A stretch of DNA of 64,000 nt, taken from positions 112,187 through 176,186 of the forward strand of contig NZ_JODY01000006.1 of the NCBI RefSeq assembly GCF_000718015.1. The letters are read 5' to 3'. Position numbers and translations under genes: made by a program. Shown in pieces: positions 1 to 10,500 of the stretch. The notes below the pieces were generated by a model. It was not told the DNA's origin, made no database searches, and saw only the letters and a list, made by a program, of their open reading frames with translations. Origin of the DNA: Streptomyces catenulae. GTDB lineage: Bacteria > Actinomycetota > Actinomycetes > Streptomycetales > Streptomycetaceae. The first letter of the stretch is position 1, and every line of letters begins with the position of its first letter.

Positions 1-37
1 GTCCATGCCCGGCTGCCGGCCGCCGTAGGGTGACGCC

Positions 38-688
38 ATGCCGCTGACCGTGCTTCTCGTCGACGACGAGCCCCTGGTCCGGGCCGGGCTCCGGGCGATC
101 CTCCAGGCGCAGCCGGACATCGAGGTGACCGGCGAGGCGGCCGACGGCGCCGCGGTCATCCCGCTGATCCGCCGACGGCGCCCGGACGTGGTGATGATGG
201 ACGTCCGGATGCCGCTGCTCGACGGCATCGAGGCGACCCGCGCGGTGCTGGCCGCCGTCCCGGACCCGCCGAAGATCCTGGTGATCACCACCTTCGAGAA
301 CGACGACTACGTGTACGAGGCGCTGCGCGCGGGCGCGAACGGCTTCCTGCTCAAGCGGGCGCACCCCTCGGAGGTGGTCCATGCGCTCCGGCTGGTCGCC
401 GCCGGATCCTCGCTGCTCTTCCCGGCCGCCCTGCGCCGGATGGCGGCCGACCGCACCGATCCGCGCGCCCGCGCCCTGCTGGAGCGCGCCGCGCTGACCG
501 GACGGGAGGCGGAGGTGCTGCGGCTGATGGCCCGGGGCCTGTCCAACGCGGAGATCGCCGCCACGCTGGTGCTGGGCACGGAGACCGTCAAGACCCATGT
601 GAGCGCGGTGCTGGGCAAGTTGGGGGCGCGCGACCGCACCCAGGCGGTGATCACCGCGTATGAGTCGGGGTTCGTCACCCCCGGATAG
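38..688 (+). CDS. NarL/FixJ-type response regulator
   Basis: Two-component response regulator and DNA-binding transcription factor in the cytoplasm, 216 residues, the normal family length. Receiver domain, about residues 1-120: acidic pair D9/D10, phospho-acceptor D55 in a VMMDVRMP context, conserved T84 and K106. A LuxR-type helix-turn-helix lies at about 150-212 (TGREAEVLRLMARGLSN, then a recognition helix around TVKTHVSAVL). Start chosen at the ATG at 38, preceded by an AGGGTGA-like ribosome site. The partner kinase is probably just upstream, outside the window; the 37 bases before the start are too few to tell. The target genes cannot be read from the sequence. Confidence 0.93.
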   Translation: MPLTVLLVDDEPLVRAGLRAILQAQPDIEVTGEAADGAAVIPLIRRRRPDVVMMDVRMPLLDGIEATRAVLAAVPDPPKILVITTFENDDYVYEALRAGANGFLLKRAHPSEVVHALRLVAAGSSLLFPAALRRMAADRTDPRARALLERAALTGREAEVLRLMARGLSNAEIAATLVLGTETVKTHVSAVLGKLGARDRTQAVITAYESGFVTPG

Positions 689-691
689 GCA

Positions 692-752
692 CGCCCCGCG
701 CGGGGCGCCTTCCCCTCCCGCGGGGGAGGCGGTTCCCCCGCGCGGGGGAACC
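692..752. terminator. Cluster of three GC-rich palindromes
   Basis: Three hairpins sit back to back between the regulator and the hydrolase. The first, 692-707, is a perfect 16-bp palindrome. The second, 714-729, has six-base arms CCTCCC/GGGAGG and a four-base loop. The third, 731-752, is a perfect 22-bp palindrome. There is no T-run, as usual for streptomycete terminators. They probably end the regulator transcript and may also insulate the hydrolase promoter. Perfect palindromes could instead bind a dimeric regulator. Confidence 0.6.
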
Positions 753-785
753 GGAGCCCCGGCCCCGCCCGGCAGAGTGCGGAAC

Positions 786-2357
786 ATGACAAGGCCACGA
801 CCCACCGGGAGAGACCGGGCGGACCGGCGACCGCCGCGCCCGACCGCCACCACCCCGCGCACCACGACCGCCGGACGGTACGTGATCGCCGTCGCCCTGG
901 GAGCCCTCACCCTCGGCGCGGCGTCACCCGCCCCCGCCGCGCCGCCGCCCGCGGACCGGCTCGTCTGGACGCCGTGCGCCCAGCCCGGCGGCCCCGCCGA
1001 CCAGCGGTGCGCCGACCTGTCCGTCCCGGTCGACCACCGCGCGCCGGACAGCGCCCGCCTCACCCTGCGCGTCACCCGCCTGCCGGGCGACGGACCGGCC
1101 GCCCGGCGCGGCGTCCTCCTCGTCGCCCCCGGCGGCCCGGGCGGCTCCGGCGTCGAGGCGCTCGCCCACCGGGGAGCCGCCCTGCGCACGGCGCTACGGG
1201 GCGCCTACGACCTGGTCAGCCTCGACCCGCGCGGCGTCGGCGGCTCCGACGGCACCGGCTGCGGACTGCGCCCGGACGACCGGGACGTGCTCGCCTTCCG
1301 CGGCTGGCCGGGCCCCGGCGGCGACCTCCACGGCGTCGCCGTCCGCGCCCGCCGCACGGCCGACACCTGCGCCCGCAACGGCGGCGCGGTGGTACGGAGT
1401 TACTCCACCGCGAACGAGGTGCGCGACATCGAACGCCTCCGCCGGGCCCTCGGCACCCCGAAACTCTCCCTCTACGGCGTCTCGTACGGCACCTACGTCA
1501 GCGCCGCCTACGCCCAGCGCCACCCCGGGCACACCGACCGCACCGTCCTGGACAGCTCCGACGATCCCGATCCGACGCGCGTGGGGCGCGGTTGGAACGC
1601 CCGCACCGCGGCCGGTGCCGACGAGCGGTTCCCCGACTTCGCCCGGTGGGCCGCCGACCCGGCCCGCGACGCCGACGGGCTGCGCCTGGCCCGCCACCCG
1701 GAGGAGGTACGGCCCCGGGTGCTGGCCCTCGCCGACCGGCTCGACCACGCGCCCCGGGCCACCGACACCCCGCACCATCCGCTCACCGGAAACCTCCTGC
1801 GCCAGACCGTCCAACAGGCGCTCACCGACGACGCCGCCTTCCCCTGGGCGGCCCGGCTGATCACCGCCGCCGGGGACCCCGACGCCACCCCCGCGCTGCC
1901 GCCGGGGTACGGCACACCGGTGCCGGACCGGGACGCCACGGTGTTCCTGGCGACCCTCTGCAACGATGTGCGCTGGCCCCGCGATGTGCGGCGCTACGCC
2001 CGTGAGGTGGCCGTCGACCGGGTGCGGCACCCGCTGACCGCCGGGCAGCCGGTCACCCTCACCCCGTGCGCCTTCTGGCCCGGCGCACCGGCCGACGCCC
2101 CCGTGCGCGTCACCCCCGACGGCCCGCCCGCCCTGATGATCCAGAACCTCCGGGACCCGACCACCCCCTACGCCGGTGCCCTGCGGATGCGGGCCGCCCT
2201 CGGCGCGCGGGCCCGGCTGGTCACCGTCGACCGCGGCGGCCACGGCGTCTACCTCGCCCACGGCAACGCCTGCGGCGACCGGGCGGTGACCACCTATCTG
2301 CGCACCGGCCACCGCCCGGCGTCCGATCTGCGCTGCACGGACGGGCCCGGGACGTGA
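786..2357 (+). CDS. Secreted alpha/beta hydrolase, tripeptidyl aminopeptidase-like (S33)
   Basis: Exported hydrolase of the alpha/beta fold, resembling the Streptomyces SlpD/TAP-type aminopeptidases that remove short peptides from protein N-termini. From the ATG at 786 the protein has 523 residues. It opens with an Arg-rich segment and a hydrophobic stretch around residues 32-48 ending in small residues, as in a signal peptide. The oxyanion loop is APGGPGGSG. The catalytic triad can be read as S233 (GVSYG), D457 (NLRDPTTP) and H486 (GGHGVY). The reading frame is open upstream to 660, but that extension overlaps the regulator and the palindromes and is Pro/Gly-rich, so the later start is preferred. 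The substrate is not known. Confidence 0.85.
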   Translation: MTRPRPTGRDRADRRPPRPTATTPRTTTAGRYVIAVALGALTLGAASPAPAAPPPADRLVWTPCAQPGGPADQRCADLSVPVDHRAPDSARLTLRVTRLPGDGPAARRGVLLVAPGGPGGSGVEALAHRGAALRTALRGAYDLVSLDPRGVGGSDGTGCGLRPDDRDVLAFRGWPGPGGDLHGVAVRARRTADTCARNGGAVVRSYSTANEVRDIERLRRALGTPKLSLYGVSYGTYVSAAYAQRHPGHTDRTVLDSSDDPDPTRVGRGWNARTAAGADERFPDFARWAADPARDADGLRLARHPEEVRPRVLALADRLDHAPRATDTPHHPLTGNLLRQTVQQALTDDAAFPWAARLITAAGDPDATPALPPGYGTPVPDRDATVFLATLCNDVRWPRDVRRYAREVAVDRVRHPLTAGQPVTLTPCAFWPGAPADAPVRVTPDGPPALMIQNLRDPTTPYAGALRMRAALGARARLVTVDRGGHGVYLAHGNACGDRAVTTYLRTGHRPASDLRCTDGPGT

Positions 2358-2412
2358 CGGGGCGGGCGGCCGGACCGGCCCCGGCCGCCCGCGCCCCTCC
2401 GGAGACCGGTGA

Positions 2413-3912
2413 CTACGCGGAGAACGGGGGCCGGTCGTCCGCCCACGGCGCCGCCGCCTCCAACTGGGCCGCCAACCGGAGCAGTACGTCCTCCCGCCCG
2501 TAGGCCGCGACGAGTTGGACGCCGATCGGCAGGCCCTCGGCGTTGCGGTACAGGGGCAGGGAGACGGCGGGCTGGCCGGTGACGTTGAATGGCAGGGTGC
2601 AGGCGATGCCCTCGGCGACGCCCGCCACCAGCTCCATCGGCTCCCGCGCGGTCGGCGCGAGACGGCCCAGCGGCAGCGGCGGTGTGGCGAGTGTCGGGGT
2701 GAGCAGCACATCGACGTCGTTCTCCCAGAGCGCCGCCACCTCGCGCCCCCACCGCTGCCACATCTGGATGCCGGACAGCCACTGCGCGGCCGTCACCGAG
2801 CGGCCCGCCTCCGCGAGCGCCGCGTTCATCGGCTCCAGGTCACCGGGTTCGAGCGGGGTGCCGGTCCGCCGCGACCAGTACGCCACCTCCCAGGCGAGGA
2901 TGGCGGCGAAGAGGTCCGGCAGCGCTTCGAAGAGGCCGGGGGAGTCCAGGGCGGGCGCCGCCTCCGGCGCGACCCGGTGGCCGAGCCCGTCGAGCAGCCG
3001 CGCGGTGTGCTCGACCGCCGCCACACAGTCCGCATGGGCCGGTGCGCCCGCACCCGGCGGCACCGTACGGAACCCGATGCGCAGTGTGCCGGGGTCGGCG
3101 CCCACCTCCTCGCGGTAGGGGCGGGCCGGAGCGGGGGCGGTGTACGGGTCGCCGGTCGCCATCCCGGCGGTGGCGTCCAGCACCGCCGCGGTGTCGCGGA
3201 CCGACCGGGTCAGGACGTGCTCATGCGTCCCCGGCCCCCAGTACTCGCCGAACTCCGGCCCCAGCGACGTCCGGGCCCGGGTGGGCTTGAGGCCGACGAG
3301 ACCGCAGGCGCTCGCCGGTATCCGGATCGAACCGGCCATGTCGTTGCCGTGCGCCACCGGGACCAGACCCGCGGCGACCGCCGCCGCCGAACCGCCGCTC
3401 GACCCGCCGGGGGAGCGGGTCAGGTCCCACGGGTTACGGGTCGGGCCGTAGGCCAGCGGTTCGGTGGTCACGCTGGTGGCCAGCTCCGGGAGGTTGGTAC
3501 GGCCGCAGATGACGAACCCGGCGGCCCGGAACCGCCGGGTCAGCGTCGCGTCCTGCGGGGCGCGCCAGTCGCGGTCGCGCAGGGCGCGCATCCCGCTGTG
3601 GGCCGGGTCGCCCGCGGAGTGGCACAGCGCGTCCTTCAGGAGCAGCGGGACCCCGCGGAAGGGGCCGTCCGGCAGCGCCGCCGACGCCGCCGTGGCGCGG
3701 GCCTTCTCGAACAGCGGCGTGATCACCGCGTTGAGCTTGCCGTCGAGCCGTTCGATCCGGGCGATGGCCGCCTCGACCAGCTCCGTCGGCGACACCACAC
3801 CCCGGCGGACCAGATCGGCCTGCGCCGTCGCGTCCAGCCAGGCGAGTTCGTCGTCCGGTATCCGCGCGCCGCCCGGGGCCCGTCCGTCGCCGGGTGTCTG
3901 ATGCTCCGTCAT
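2413..3912 (-). CDS. Amidase (amidase-signature family)
   Basis: Cytoplasmic amide hydrolase of about 499 residues, a typical length. Numbered from the ATG at 3912, the catalytic Ser-cisSer-Lys set is visible: K93 in LLLKDAL, a [10 protein letters not shown] cis-serine loop around 169-178, and nucleophile S195 in [11 protein letters not shown]. The nucleophile motif usually reads G-x-D-x-G-G-S; here the first of the two glycines is alanine. The C-terminal part is typical of the family. The start at 3912 has an AGGAGAAGAGG ribosome site; an in-frame start at 3942 lacks one. It is transcribed toward the hydrolase, with 55 bp between the stops. The substrate cannot be predicted; amide-drug or indole-acetamide-like substrates are possible. 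Confidence 0.88.
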   Translation of the reverse strand: MTEHQTPGDGRAPGGARIPDDELAWLDATAQADLVRRGVVSPTELVEAAIARIERLDGKLNAVITPLFEKARATAASAALPDGPFRGVPLLLKDALCHSAGDPAHSGMRALRDRDWRAPQDATLTRRFRAAGFVICGRTNLPELATSVTTEPLAYGPTRNPWDLTRSPGGSSGGSAAAVAAGLVPVAHGNDMAGSIRIPASACGLVGLKPTRARTSLGPEFGEYWGPGTHEHVLTRSVRDTAAVLDATAGMATGDPYTAPAPARPYREEVGADPGTLRIGFRTVPPGAGAPAHADCVAAVEHTARLLDGLGHRVAPEAAPALDSPGLFEALPDLFAAILAWEVAYWSRRTGTPLEPGDLEPMNAALAEAGRSVTAAQWLSGIQMWQRWGREVAALWENDVDVLLTPTLATPPLPLGRLAPTAREPMELVAGVAEGIACTLPFNVTGQPAVSLPLYRNAEGLPIGVQLVAAYGREDVLLRLAAQLEAAAPWADDRPPFSA

Positions 3913-4796
3913 CTCTGCCTCTTCTCCTCGCGGTTGTGCCACAGCCCACCGTAGGGACGTGGTGGGGGTGTCCGTCGCGCCGGGCGCGCACGGAGGTGCG
4001 CCCGTGGTGTGCCTCCGCGCCGCTGGATTTGCCGTGGTGCCGAAGAGGGATTTCCGGGGCCCGGGGAAAGCGAGTGCATTCCGGTGTGCGCGGTGATCCG
4101 TGTGCCGAATGGGGCGGGCGAAGGGAATTCCCGGCGGGGAATATAAAAATATTCTCGGAGCGCCCCGGAGGGTCGTCCGCCGGATTGTGGCGGGCCATTA
4201 CCGGCGCCAGGGTAATTCTTTATCCACGGCGCGTGGCGCGCCGGTCGATTCGCGCCAATCGAGGGCGCCGCCCCAGTCTTGAAGGTGTGTCACCTCTCCC
4301 GGCGGATTGCCTCGTTCGCCCCTGTTTGTACGGGAGAAAGCCGCCCGGTAAGTAGCATTTACATGCTTTATGTGTGGGTGTGGTGAAGGCTTGGGTCCGG
4401 GTCGCGCCGCCTCGGGGACGGACGGGATATCCGCAGGTGACGGCGGCGCCGCAGAGAAATGCGCCGGACGCGGAGCCGGGGCGCCTCCGGCGCGCCGTCG
4501 CTCCTTCCGCCGCGGTGCGGCCGATTGTTTTTGTGGCCTGCACCCGGCTGGTTCGAGGGAGAGGGCAGTTCTACGTTCTTCAACGATCCCTTCGGTGGGA
4601 ACGGGAAATGGGGGAGCTGTGCGGAAGAAAAGCGCGGTACACGGCAGGCGCCGGAGGTGGCCTTCCGGATTCCCCGGGCACCGGCACACGCCGATGAGCC
4701 CCCGGGCGCGCACCCCCTGATCCGTCACCGCCCCTCCGTACCGCATCACCACCGCATCCCGCCCGCGTACGGGCACGACGCGTCCAAGGAGTTCAC
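3913..4796. other. Long intergenic region between amidase and Dap operon
   Basis: About 880 bases with no gene I can support. The stretch from about 4080 to 4400 is clearly richer in A and T than its surroundings. It separates the divergently transcribed amidase and the diaminopropionate operon and should hold promoters for both. It contains an AT-rich inverted repeat at 4139-4154 and a weaker one, ACAT-N5-ATGT, at 4361-4373. Short open frames here have poor codon bias and no recognisable product. Confidence 0.6.
4139..4154. promoter_or_regulatory. AT-rich inverted repeat, candidate operator
   Basis: GAATAT-AAAA-ATATTC, a perfect six-base inverted repeat around an A4 spacer. It stands out in DNA where most neighbouring sequence is over two-thirds G or C. 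It lies about 230 bases upstream of the amidase start and 640 upstream of the first Dap-operon gene. It could be an operator or a promoter element; there is no direct evidence of binding. Confidence 0.35.
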
Positions 4797-7439
4797 GTGG
4801 GGAGAGAAGAACCGACCGGAACCCCGTCCGGCCACCCCGCCGATGCCGCACCGGCCACCACCGCCGCCACGGACGGGACCGAGCCACCGGCCACCGGCGA
4901 TGCCGCACCACCCGCCACCCCGGACGCCGCCGATCCGGCGCCCGCCCTGGAGACCGCGCTCGCCGCCGTCCTCGCCGCCGTCCTGGACACCGAACACGTC
5001 CCGACCGACGGCAACTTCTTCGACGACCTCGGGGCCGACTCCCTGGTGATGGCGCACTTCTGCGCCCGCGTCAGGAAACACCCGGAGCTGCCCGCGGTCT
5101 CGATGAAGGACATCTACCGGCACCCGACCGTCGCCGCCCTCGCCGCCGCCGCCCGCGCCGACGCCGCCCCCGCCGACACGGAGCCCCCGGCCACCGCCGA
5201 GGAGCCCGCCGCCCCGCCGCCCGCCCACCGCACCGCCCGCTACCTCGCTTGCGGCGCCGCGCAGCTCGCCTTCTTCCTCGGCTACTCCTGCCTCATCGCC
5301 TTCGCCACCACCCGCGGCTACTCCTGGGTCTCCCGCGCCGCGTCACTCCCGTCGCTCTACGGCCGGGCGGTCCTCTTCGGCAGCGCCGAGTTCACCGGTC
5401 TCTGCGCCTTCCCGGTGCTGGTCAAATGGCTGCTCATCGGGAGGTGGACGGCGCGGGAGTTCCCCCTCTGGGGCCTGACCTATCTGCGCCTGTGGATCGT
5501 GAAGGTGCTGGTGCACGCCAACCCCGTGGTGCTCTTCGTCGGCAGCCCGCTCTACCCGCTCTACCTGCGGGCCCTCGGCGCGAAGATCGGCCGGCACGTC
5601 ACCATCCTGTCCCGCACCGTCCCCGTCTGCACCGACCTGCTCACCATCGGCTCCGGCTCCGTCATCCGTAAGGACGCCTTCTTCCTCTGCTACCGGGCCC
5701 ACGCCGGACGCATCCGCACCGGCCCCGTCACCCTCGGCCGGGACACCTTCGTCGGCGAACGCACCGTCCTGGACATCGACAGCTCCATGGGCGACGGCGC
5801 CCAACTCGGCCACACCTCCACCCTCCGGCGCGGCGACACCGTCCCCGCGGGCGCCCGCTGGCACGGCTCCCCGGCCCGCCCCACCGACGTCACCTACGCA
5901 CGCGTCGCCCCGCAGCGCTGCGGCACACTGCGGCGGGCCGTCTTCGGCGCCGCGGACCTCGCCAAGACCCTCCTCCTGACCATCCCGCTCACCCTCGCCC
6001 TGCTCTCCCTGGTCTGGAACGGCCTCCCGGTGCTCGGCGGCCACGGCGACCTCGACGAACAGCCCCTGACCTCGGCCGTCTTCCACCTCAACGCCCTGCT
6101 GCTGTCCCTGACGCTCTTCTTCGGCGCCGTCACCCTCGGACTGGGCGTGCTCTTCACCGTCCCCCGCCTGCTGCGCCGGACGATCGAACCGGACAAGGTC
6201 TATCCGCTGTACGGCCTGCGCTACAGCACCCACCGCACCATCGCCCGCCTGACCAACCTCAAGTTCTTCATCCAACTCTTCGGCGACAGCAGCTACATCG
6301 TCCCCTACCTGCAAGGCATCGGGTACGACCTCTCCCGTGTCGAACAGACCGGCTCCAACTTCGGCTGCTTCATCCAGCACGACTCGCCGTTCCTCACCAC
6401 CGTCGGCAGCGGCACGATGATCGCCGACGGACTCTCGCTCCTGAACGCCGAGTTCTCCGCCTCGTCCTTCCGCGTCCGCCGCACCACGATCGGCCGCCGC
6501 AACTTCCTCGGCAACCTCATCGCCTACCCGGCAGGCGGCCGCACCGGCGACAACTGCCTCCTGGCGACGAAGGTGATGATCCCGCTCGACGGCGAGGTCC
6601 GCACCGGCGTGGGTCTCCTCGGCTCGCCCAGCTTCGAGATCCCGCGCACCGTCGAACGCGACGCCCGCTTCGACCATCTGCGCACCGGCGACACCCTCCG
6701 CGACCGCCTCCGGAAGAAGAACCGCTACAACCTCCGCACCATCGCCCTCTTCCTGCTCATCCGCTGGGCGCACTTCCACGGCATCGTCCTGCTGAGCCTG
6801 ATCACCACCGGGGACGACGACACCCTCGGCACCCTGCTGGAAGCCGGATTCCTGGTCGGCGCCATGACGTACACCGCCGTCTACTACGCCCTCGTCGAAC
6901 GCCTCCTGATCCGCTTCCGCCCCCTGCAACCCCAGGTGTGCTCCATCTACGAACGGGACTTCTGGCACCAGGAACGCGTCTGGAAGGTGCCCGAGACCCA
7001 CTTCAACGCCTTCAACGGCACGCCCTTCAAGAGCCTGCTGTGGCGGCTGCTCGGCGTCCGGATGGGCCGCCGGGTCTTCGACGACGGCTGCATCCTCACC
7101 GAACGCACCCTGACCGCCATCGGCGACGACTGCACCCTGAACGCCGGGAGCAAGATCCAGTGCCACTCCCAGGAGGACGGCACCTTCAAGTCCGCCCACA
7201 GCACCCTCGCCGCCGACTGCACCCTCGGCGTCGGCGCCCTCGTCCACTACGGCGTGACGATGGGCCGCGGCGCGGTACTCGGCGCCGACTCCTTCCTGAT
7301 GAAGGGCGAGGACGTCCCCGCACACGCCCACTGGGCCGGCAACCCCGCAGCCCCCGCGGACCCCGGTCGACGGCCCGCCCCGGTGCCGCCCCGGCCCCGC
7401 GTGCCCGGCACCACCGCCCCGGAGCACACCCCGCGCTGA
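4797..7439 (+). CDS. PCP fused to poly-epsilon-lysine-synthetase-type membrane/beta-helix region
   Basis: An 880-residue membrane protein. A Pro/Ala-rich leader is followed by a peptidyl carrier domain (about 48-120) with phosphopantetheine serine S82 in DDLGADSLVM. Next comes the C-terminal architecture of poly-epsilon-lysine synthetase (TIGR02353-like): paired membrane helices at about 148-215, 390-460 and 650-707 alternating with three soluble left-handed beta-helix-like segments (about 255-350, 500-625, 745-855), each opening with an LGxxxGR-type turn or hexapeptide-like repeats. In the known homopolymer synthetases this part joins amino acids and is membrane-bound. Here it lacks an adenylation domain, which is on the next gene. 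Start GTG 4797 has AAGGAG five bases upstream. First gene of the Dap operon, 72 bp before the NRPS. Confidence 0.85.
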   Translation: MGREEPTGTPSGHPADAAPATTAATDGTEPPATGDAAPPATPDAADPAPALETALAAVLAAVLDTEHVPTDGNFFDDLGADSLVMAHFCARVRKHPELPAVSMKDIYRHPTVAALAAAARADAAPADTEPPATAEEPAAPPPAHRTARYLACGAAQLAFFLGYSCLIAFATTRGYSWVSRAASLPSLYGRAVLFGSAEFTGLCAFPVLVKWLLIGRWTAREFPLWGLTYLRLWIVKVLVHANPVVLFVGSPLYPLYLRALGAKIGRHVTILSRTVPVCTDLLTIGSGSVIRKDAFFLCYRAHAGRIRTGPVTLGRDTFVGERTVLDIDSSMGDGAQLGHTSTLRRGDTVPAGARWHGSPARPTDVTYARVAPQRCGTLRRAVFGAADLAKTLLLTIPLTLALLSLVWNGLPVLGGHGDLDEQPLTSAVFHLNALLLSLTLFFGAVTLGLGVLFTVPRLLRRTIEPDKVYPLYGLRYSTHRTIARLTNLKFFIQLFGDSSYIVPYLQGIGYDLSRVEQTGSNFGCFIQHDSPFLTTVGSGTMIADGLSLLNAEFSASSFRVRRTTIGRRNFLGNLIAYPAGGRTGDNCLLATKVMIPLDGEVRTGVGLLGSPSFEIPRTVERDARFDHLRTGDTLRDRLRKKNRYNLRTIALFLLIRWAHFHGIVLLSLITTGDDDTLGTLLEAGFLVGAMTYTAVYYALVERLLIRFRPLQPQVCSIYERDFWHQERVWKVPETHFNAFNGTPFKSLLWRLLGVRMGRRVFDDGCILTERTLTAIGDDCTLNAGSKIQCHSQEDGTFKSAHSTLAADCTLGVGALVHYGVTMGRGAVLGADSFLMKGEDVPAHAHWAGNPAAPADPGRRPAPVPPRPRVPGTTAPEHTPR

Positions 7440-7511
7440 CCCCGGCGGCCGCACCCACCACCCGCCGCCGCGGCCCCGCCGCGCCCATCGATCCAGCAGG
7501 AAGGGTTCCTG

Positions 7512-10500
7512 ATGATTCAGCCGACCGACCACGACCGGGAGTACTGGCGCACCGTCCTGACCGACGCCGGATTCACCGCCGTCCCCCGCTGGGCCCCCGC
7601 CCCCGTGCCCGGCATCGCCACCCATGAACTCGCCCTCCCCGGCGAGCTGATGGACCGCCTCGACCGCTGGGGCGGCGAGCACGGCGTCCCCCGGGAGGCG
7701 ATCCTGCTCGCCGCCCACACCCGGGTGCTCGCCGCGCTCTCCGGGGAACGGCAGGTCACCACCGGCTGCACCACCGCCGCCACCGGCCCCGCCCTGCCCT
7801 GCCGCCTCGCCGCCACCCCCGTCACCTGGCGCGAACTGGCCCAGGAGGCCGCCCGCGTCCTCACCGACCTCGCCGCCCACCGCCACTGCGCCGTGCCCCG
7901 CCTCGCCGCCGAACTCGGCCTCGACACCGTCCTCTTCGAGGCCGAACTCGACCCGTACGGCCACGGCGGCGACCCGCTCGGCACCAGCGTGCTGCGGCTG
8001 TCGGTGACCCGCCACGGCACCGGCGCCCGGCTGCGGACCCGCCACCGCACCGACGCCCTCGACACCGAGAGCGCCGCCCGGATCGCCGGATACCACCGCA
8101 CCGCCCTCACCCACTTCGCCGCCGACCCCGACGCCCCCTACGGACGCCTCGGCCTCCTCTCCGACGCCGAACGCCGCTTCCAGCTCGACGGGTTGGCCGG
8201 GCCGCACCGCCCGCTGCCCGACCGCCGCTTCCACGAACTCTTCGAGGAACGCGTCCGCGCCCACCCGGACGCCGTCGCCGCCGTCCTCGGCGATCGGTCC
8301 CTCACCTACCGGGAACTCAACGACCGCGCCAACCGCCTCGGCCACGCCCTCCTGGCCGAGGGCCTGACCCGGGAGGGCGTCGTCGCCGTCGTCAGCGAAC
8401 GCTCCCTCGACTGGATGGCCGCCGTCCTCGCCGTGTTCAAGGCGGGCGGCGTCTATCTGCCCGTCGAACCGCACTTCCCGCCCGACCGCATCGCCGCCAT
8501 GCTCACCCGCGCCGGATGCGCCCTCGCCCTGACCGAACCCGGCAGCACCACCACCCTGGACCAGGCCCTCGCCGCCCTCCCCGCGGTCCGCACCCTCGGC
8601 ATCGACACCGCCCTCGCCGCCGGTCACCCCACCGGGAACCCGGGCGTACGGGTCGCCGCCGACCAACTCGCGTACCTCTACTTCACCAGCGGCTCCACCG
8701 GCGAACCCAAGGGCGCGATGTGCGAACACGCCGGGTTCCTGAACCATCTCCACGCCAAGATCGCCGACCTGGGCATCGCCGAGGGCCACACCGTCGCCCA
8801 GACCGCACCCCAGTGCTTCGACATCTCCCTGTGGCAACTGGTCGCCGCCCTCCTGGTCGGTGGCCGCACCCACCTGGTCGCACAGCGGGTCGTCCTGGAC
8901 GTGGAACGCTTCGTCGACACCCTCGCCACCGCCCGCATCACCGTCCTCCAGGTCGTCCCGTCCTACCTCGAAGCCGTCCTCACCCACCTGGAACGCACCC
9001 CCCGCGCGCTCCCGGACCTCCGCTGCGTCTCGGTCACCGGCGAGGCGCTGAAGAAGCCGCTGGTCCAGCGCTGGTTCGCGGCCCTCCCCGGCATCCGCCT
9101 CGTCAACGCCTACGGGCTGACGGAGACCTCCGACGACACCAACCACGAGGTCATGGACCGCGCCCCCGACGGCGACCGGATCCCGCTCGGCCCCTGCGTC
9201 CCCAACGCCCGTGTCTACGTCACCGACGACCACCTGGAGCCGGTCCCGCTCGGCGCCCCCGGCCAGATCGTCTTCTCCGGCGTCTGCGTCGGCCGCGGCT
9301 ACGTCAACGACCCCGAACGCACCCGGCAGGTCTTCGGCGACGACCCGCACCGCCCCGGCGAACGGCTCTACCAGGGCGGCGACATCGGCCGCTGGCTGCC
9401 GGGCGGCAAGCTGGAGTTCCTCGGCCGCCGCGACGCCCAGGTGAAGATCCGCGGCTTCCGGATCGAGATCGGCGAGATCGAGAACGCGCTGCTGCGGGTG
9501 GACGGCGTCCGCGACGGCGCCGTCGTGGTGAGCGGCGAGGGCCACGGCAAACACCTGGTGGCCTTCTACAGCGGCCCGGGCCCCCTGGAGACCACCGTGC
9601 TGCGGGCCCGCCTGGGGGAGTCGCTGCCCGCCTACATGGTGCCGACCGCCTTCCACTGGCACGCCCGGCTGCCGCTCACCGGCAACGGCAAGATCGACAA
9701 GCGGACGCTCGCCGGGTTCGCCGCCCGCCCCGCCCCGCCGGAGGAGCACCACCGACCCCTGCGGACCGCGGCCGAACGGCGCCTGGCCCGGGCCTGGTCC
9801 GAGGTGCTCGGCGTCCCGGAGGTCACCGTCGGGCGGGACGACCACTTCTTCGACCGCGGCGGCACCTCGCTGGCGGCGGTCAAACTCGTCATCGCTCTCG
9901 ACCGGGCCGTCTCCCTCAAGGACCTGACCCGCCGCCCCGTCCTCACCGATCTGGCCGCCCTGCTCGACGACGGCCGGGCACCGGAACCGGGTCTCCTGCA
10001 GACCCTCGCCGAACCGGCGGACGCGCCCCGCGGCCATCTGGTGGCCTTCCCCGGCGCGGGCGGCAACGCGCTCGGCTTCCTGCCGCTGGCCGAGGCGCTG
10101 CGGTCGGCCGGGTACGCCGCCCACGCCGTCGAACTGCCCGGCCACGATCCGGCCGACCGCACCCCGCTCGCCCCGCTGGAACGGGTCGCCGAGGCCACCG
10201 CCGACGAGATCGCCCGCCGCGGTCTGACCGGCGTCGTCCTGTGGGGCCACTCCGCCGGTGCCGCCCTCGCCGTCGCCACCGCCCGCCTCCTCCAGGACCG
10301 CGGCACCCCCGCCCGCCATGTCTTCATCGGCGCCCGCCTGCTGGCCGAGGCCGCCGAGGCGACGACCGCACCGGGCGACACGGCGGAAGGGCGTACGGCC
10401 CCCGGCGCGACGGAGGAGGCACAGCCGCCGTCCGGAACCACCGGCCCCGCGGCGGGAGCCACGGTCACCACCGGCCCTGCGGCCGACGGCGGGACGCACC

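Noticed and set aside
4198..4911. Overlapping short frames on both strands upstream of the Dap operon
   Set aside because: None has a ribosome site, normal third-position GC bias and a recognisable motif together. They may be chance frames in a promoter region.
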